Source: Firmicutes bacterium UBA6806 (GTDB lineage Bacteria; Bacillota; Clostridia; Peptostreptococcales; Acidaminobacteraceae). From it: a DNA stretch of 64,000 bases. Position 1 is the stretch's first letter; each line of letters starts with the position of its first letter. Below are positions 62,574-64,000 of this stretch, in pieces. The translations under genes were made by a program, and so were the position numbers. The DNA is taken from contig DKFC01000052.1 in assembly GCA_002452745.1 (NCBI GenBank), positions 1-64,000 of the forward strand, written 5' to 3'. The notes under the pieces are model-generated. The model ran no database searches. It saw nothing but the letters and a program-made list of their open reading frames with translations, and was not told where the DNA came from.

Positions 62574-63266
62574 TCATTTTAAGAGCATACTCTTCAACTG
62601 TTTAAGCTCCCGATCCGTTAGATGTCTCCATTTTCCCTTCTCCAAGTCCCCTAACACAATATTTAATACCCTCACTCGCTTGAGTTTTACCACACTATAT
62701 CCCAGAGTCTCGCACATGCGACGAATTTGACGATTTAACCCCTGAGTCAATATAATTTTAAACTGGTTGCCATGCATGGGTTCAACCACACAAGGTCTTG
62801 TCTTGGTATCCAATATTTCCACGCCATTTCTCATCTTGTTTAAAAAGGCTTCGTCCACGGTTTTATCCACTCTGACGATGTATTCCTTCTCGTGAAAGTT
62901 CCTCGCCTTTAGAATCTCATTGCCCAAGTCGCCATCATTGGTTAAAAGGATTAATCCCTCTGAATTCTTGTCCAGTCGCCCCACTGGAAAAATGCGTTCA
63001 GGATAGCCAATGTAATCTATGATGTTATCCTTCACCTCTCTGTTGGCAGTGCATTCAATTCCAACAGGCTTGTAGAAAGCCAAGTATATTTTTTTCACCT
63101 GTCTTCCAACTGATTTTCCCTTGACAGTGACAGAATCTTCCGCCTCCACCTGTGAGCCTTTCGTCGCAGGCACGCCATTGATGCACACCACACCAGAGTC
63201 TATCAGCTCGTCTGCTTTTCGCCTTGAGCAAACACCCGCTTCACTTAAATATTTATTAATTCTCAT
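62574..63266 (-). CDS. RluF-like pseudouridine synthase (RsuA family)
   Basis: 230-residue pseudouridine synthase: an S4 domain (about 1-50, MRINKYLSEAGVCSRRKADE) and a catalytic domain with GRLDKNSEGLILLTNDGDLG (about 97-116) holding the catalytic Asp, and NRQIRRMCETLGYSV near the C-terminus. The NFHEKEYIVRVDK stretch resembles RluF (23S U2604). AGGAG precedes the ATG. It overlaps the upstream gene by 4 bases. Confidence 0.88.
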   Translation of the reverse strand: MRINKYLSEAGVCSRRKADELIDSGVVCINGVPATKGSQVEAEDSVTVKGKSVGRQVKKIYLAFYKPVGIECTANREVKDNIIDYIGYPERIFPVGRLDKNSEGLILLTNDGDLGNEILKARNFHEKEYIVRVDKTVDEAFLNKMRNGVEILDTKTRPCVVEPMHGNQFKIILTQGLNRQIRRMCETLGYSVVKLKRVRVLNIVLGDLEKGKWRHLTDRELKQLKSMLLK

Positions 63267-64000
63267 AGTATTTCTCCAAGATTGTTTAGATTGATGGAAA
63301 TCGTTCCATCAGGATGATTGACAATTTCCATATTTTCAGCTCTCGCTACATATTCATATGGCAGTGTTATTTCCACACCACTTGCGGTTTTAATTTTCTG
63401 AGTTCTCTTGATCTTTTTCTTCTGGTTCTCGTTGACTTCAATCGCTGTGGTATCCACACCTTTCGCCTGAATTTCGCTTTTATAGTCCTCTCTCTCCGCC
63501 TGCGTCTCAAAGCATTGATAAACCACCGAATCCAAATCTATAGTGCTCTTTTCATCCAGTTGTTCATTGATAAACTCTCTGACCTTTGCCTGTTTGACAT
63601 AGTCTTGGTCATGGTATTTTTGAATAACCTTTTCAGCTGCCTTCGTGACTGTGTCAATAGCCTTCTTAGTGGAGACTCCAGCTCTCAGCCCGAGGACATC
63701 TTCCTGAACATATCTGCATTTGTTGCCGTCAAGCGTCACCAGTTTATCCTTCACCAACAGTTCCTGCGATTCCAAATCAATTAAAAAGCCCTCTTCCACC
63801 TTTTGCGTCTTAAATGGCAAGGTGGCATGTTGTTTGATAATTCGGTTCGTGATTTTCTGTTCTGTCGTCTCCACATAGTGGATATATGAAGTCCTGAGGT
63901 TGAGTTTCAAGATCCCCACAAATTCTCTATCCTCATGTTCAAAATAAAGGCACATGAGATCACATGGCTTGATGTCCTCAGATCGCTTCATCAGTTCAAA
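63263..64000 (-). CDS. Nucleoid-associated protein (YejK/NdpA-like), 5' end outside the window
   Basis: The frame is open to the right edge; an ATG at 63991 lacks a visible ribosome-binding site and the usual proteins of this family are about 335 residues, so the N-terminus is probably missing. The visible part has FVGILKLNLRTSYIHYVE, then RYVQEDVLGLRAGVSTKKAI and KYHDQDYVKQAKVREFINEQ, which match the pattern of the 37-kDa nucleoid-associated family (PF04245). A DNA- or chromosome-associated role is inferred. It overlaps the pseudouridine synthase gene by 4 bases. Confidence 0.7.
   Translation of the reverse strand, partial: FELMKRSEDIKPCDLMCLYFEHEDREFVGILKLNLRTSYIHYVETTEQKITNRIIKQHATLPFKTQKVEEGFLIDLESQELLVKDKLVTLDGNKCRYVQEDVLGLRAGVSTKKAIDTVTKAAEKVIQKYHDQDYVKQAKVREFINEQLDEKSTIDLDSVVYQCFETQAEREDYKSEIQAKGVDTTAIEVNENQKKKIKRTQKIKTASGVEITLPYEYVARAENMEIVNHPDGTISINLNNLGEIL

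Overview
The window looks like a chromosomal segment of a low-G+C Gram-positive anaerobe of the Clostridia (Bacillota). The base composition is A+T-rich, almost every gene has a strong AGGAGG-type ribosome-binding site, TTG and GTG starts are frequent, and the gene set is typical: PotABCD, OppABCDF, CheV, PilZ, tig-clpP-clpX-lon-engB, QueG, MltG-like and TtcA-like proteins. A Fusibacter- or Acidaminobacter-like relative is a guess only. No rRNA, tRNA, CRISPR array, insertion sequence, integrase or phage gene was found. The region reads as ordinary core chromosome, mostly transcribed on the minus strand.

Layout. 1-8.7 kb: MerR regulator, RlmD rRNA methyltransferase, a membrane GGDEF-EAL protein fed by a periplasmic-type sensor domain, a HAD phosphatase, a hotdog thioesterase and a chemoreceptor. 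8.8-12.6 kb: a tight minus-strand run with an unknown protein, a metallophosphoesterase, a TtcA-like tRNA thiolase, a small alarmone synthetase and a radical SAM protein. 12.7-22 kb: secreted 5'-nucleotidase with LysM, DinB/ClbS-like protein, Usp-like protein, small unknowns, RlmN, a 2-hydroxyacid dehydrogenase, PilZ protein, an RCC1-repeat protein and FolD. 22.1-26.4 kb: a complete polyamine operon (XRE-cupin regulator, potA-B-C-D). 26.9-31.4 kb: CheV, Kbl, QueG, Nfo. 31.5-38.3 kb: oligopeptide/dipeptide ABC system oppA and oppBCDF with an ArsR-type regulator upstream. 38.5-44.4 kb: membrane PP2C phosphatase, a uridine-kinase-like protein, a HEPN protein resembling the nuclease half of Csm6, RluD-type pseudouridine synthase and GNAT. 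44.5-52.3 kb: MltG-like protein, RsuA-type synthase, RsmF-type methyltransferase, class II aldolase, an MBOAT/SGNH acetylation pair and a cyclophilin. 52.4-58.8 kb: the protein quality-control cluster. 58.9-64 kb: UvrD-like helicase, RecX, two membrane-anchored unknowns, RluF-type synthase and a nucleoid-associated protein that runs off the window.

Themes. RNA modification is unusually dense (RlmD, TtcA-like, RlmN, QueG, RluD-, RsuA- and RluF-like, RsmF-like). Second-messenger and motility functions recur (GGDEF-EAL, PilZ, MCP, CheV, small alarmone synthetase). The most interesting items are a stand-alone, Csm6-like HEPN protein embedded in an RNA-modification operon with no CRISPR nearby, a FolD whose conserved catalytic lysine is replaced by leucine, and a GGDEF-EAL protein whose phosphodiesterase half has lost a catalytic glutamate. 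I did not find a clearly new multi-gene defence or mobile system.
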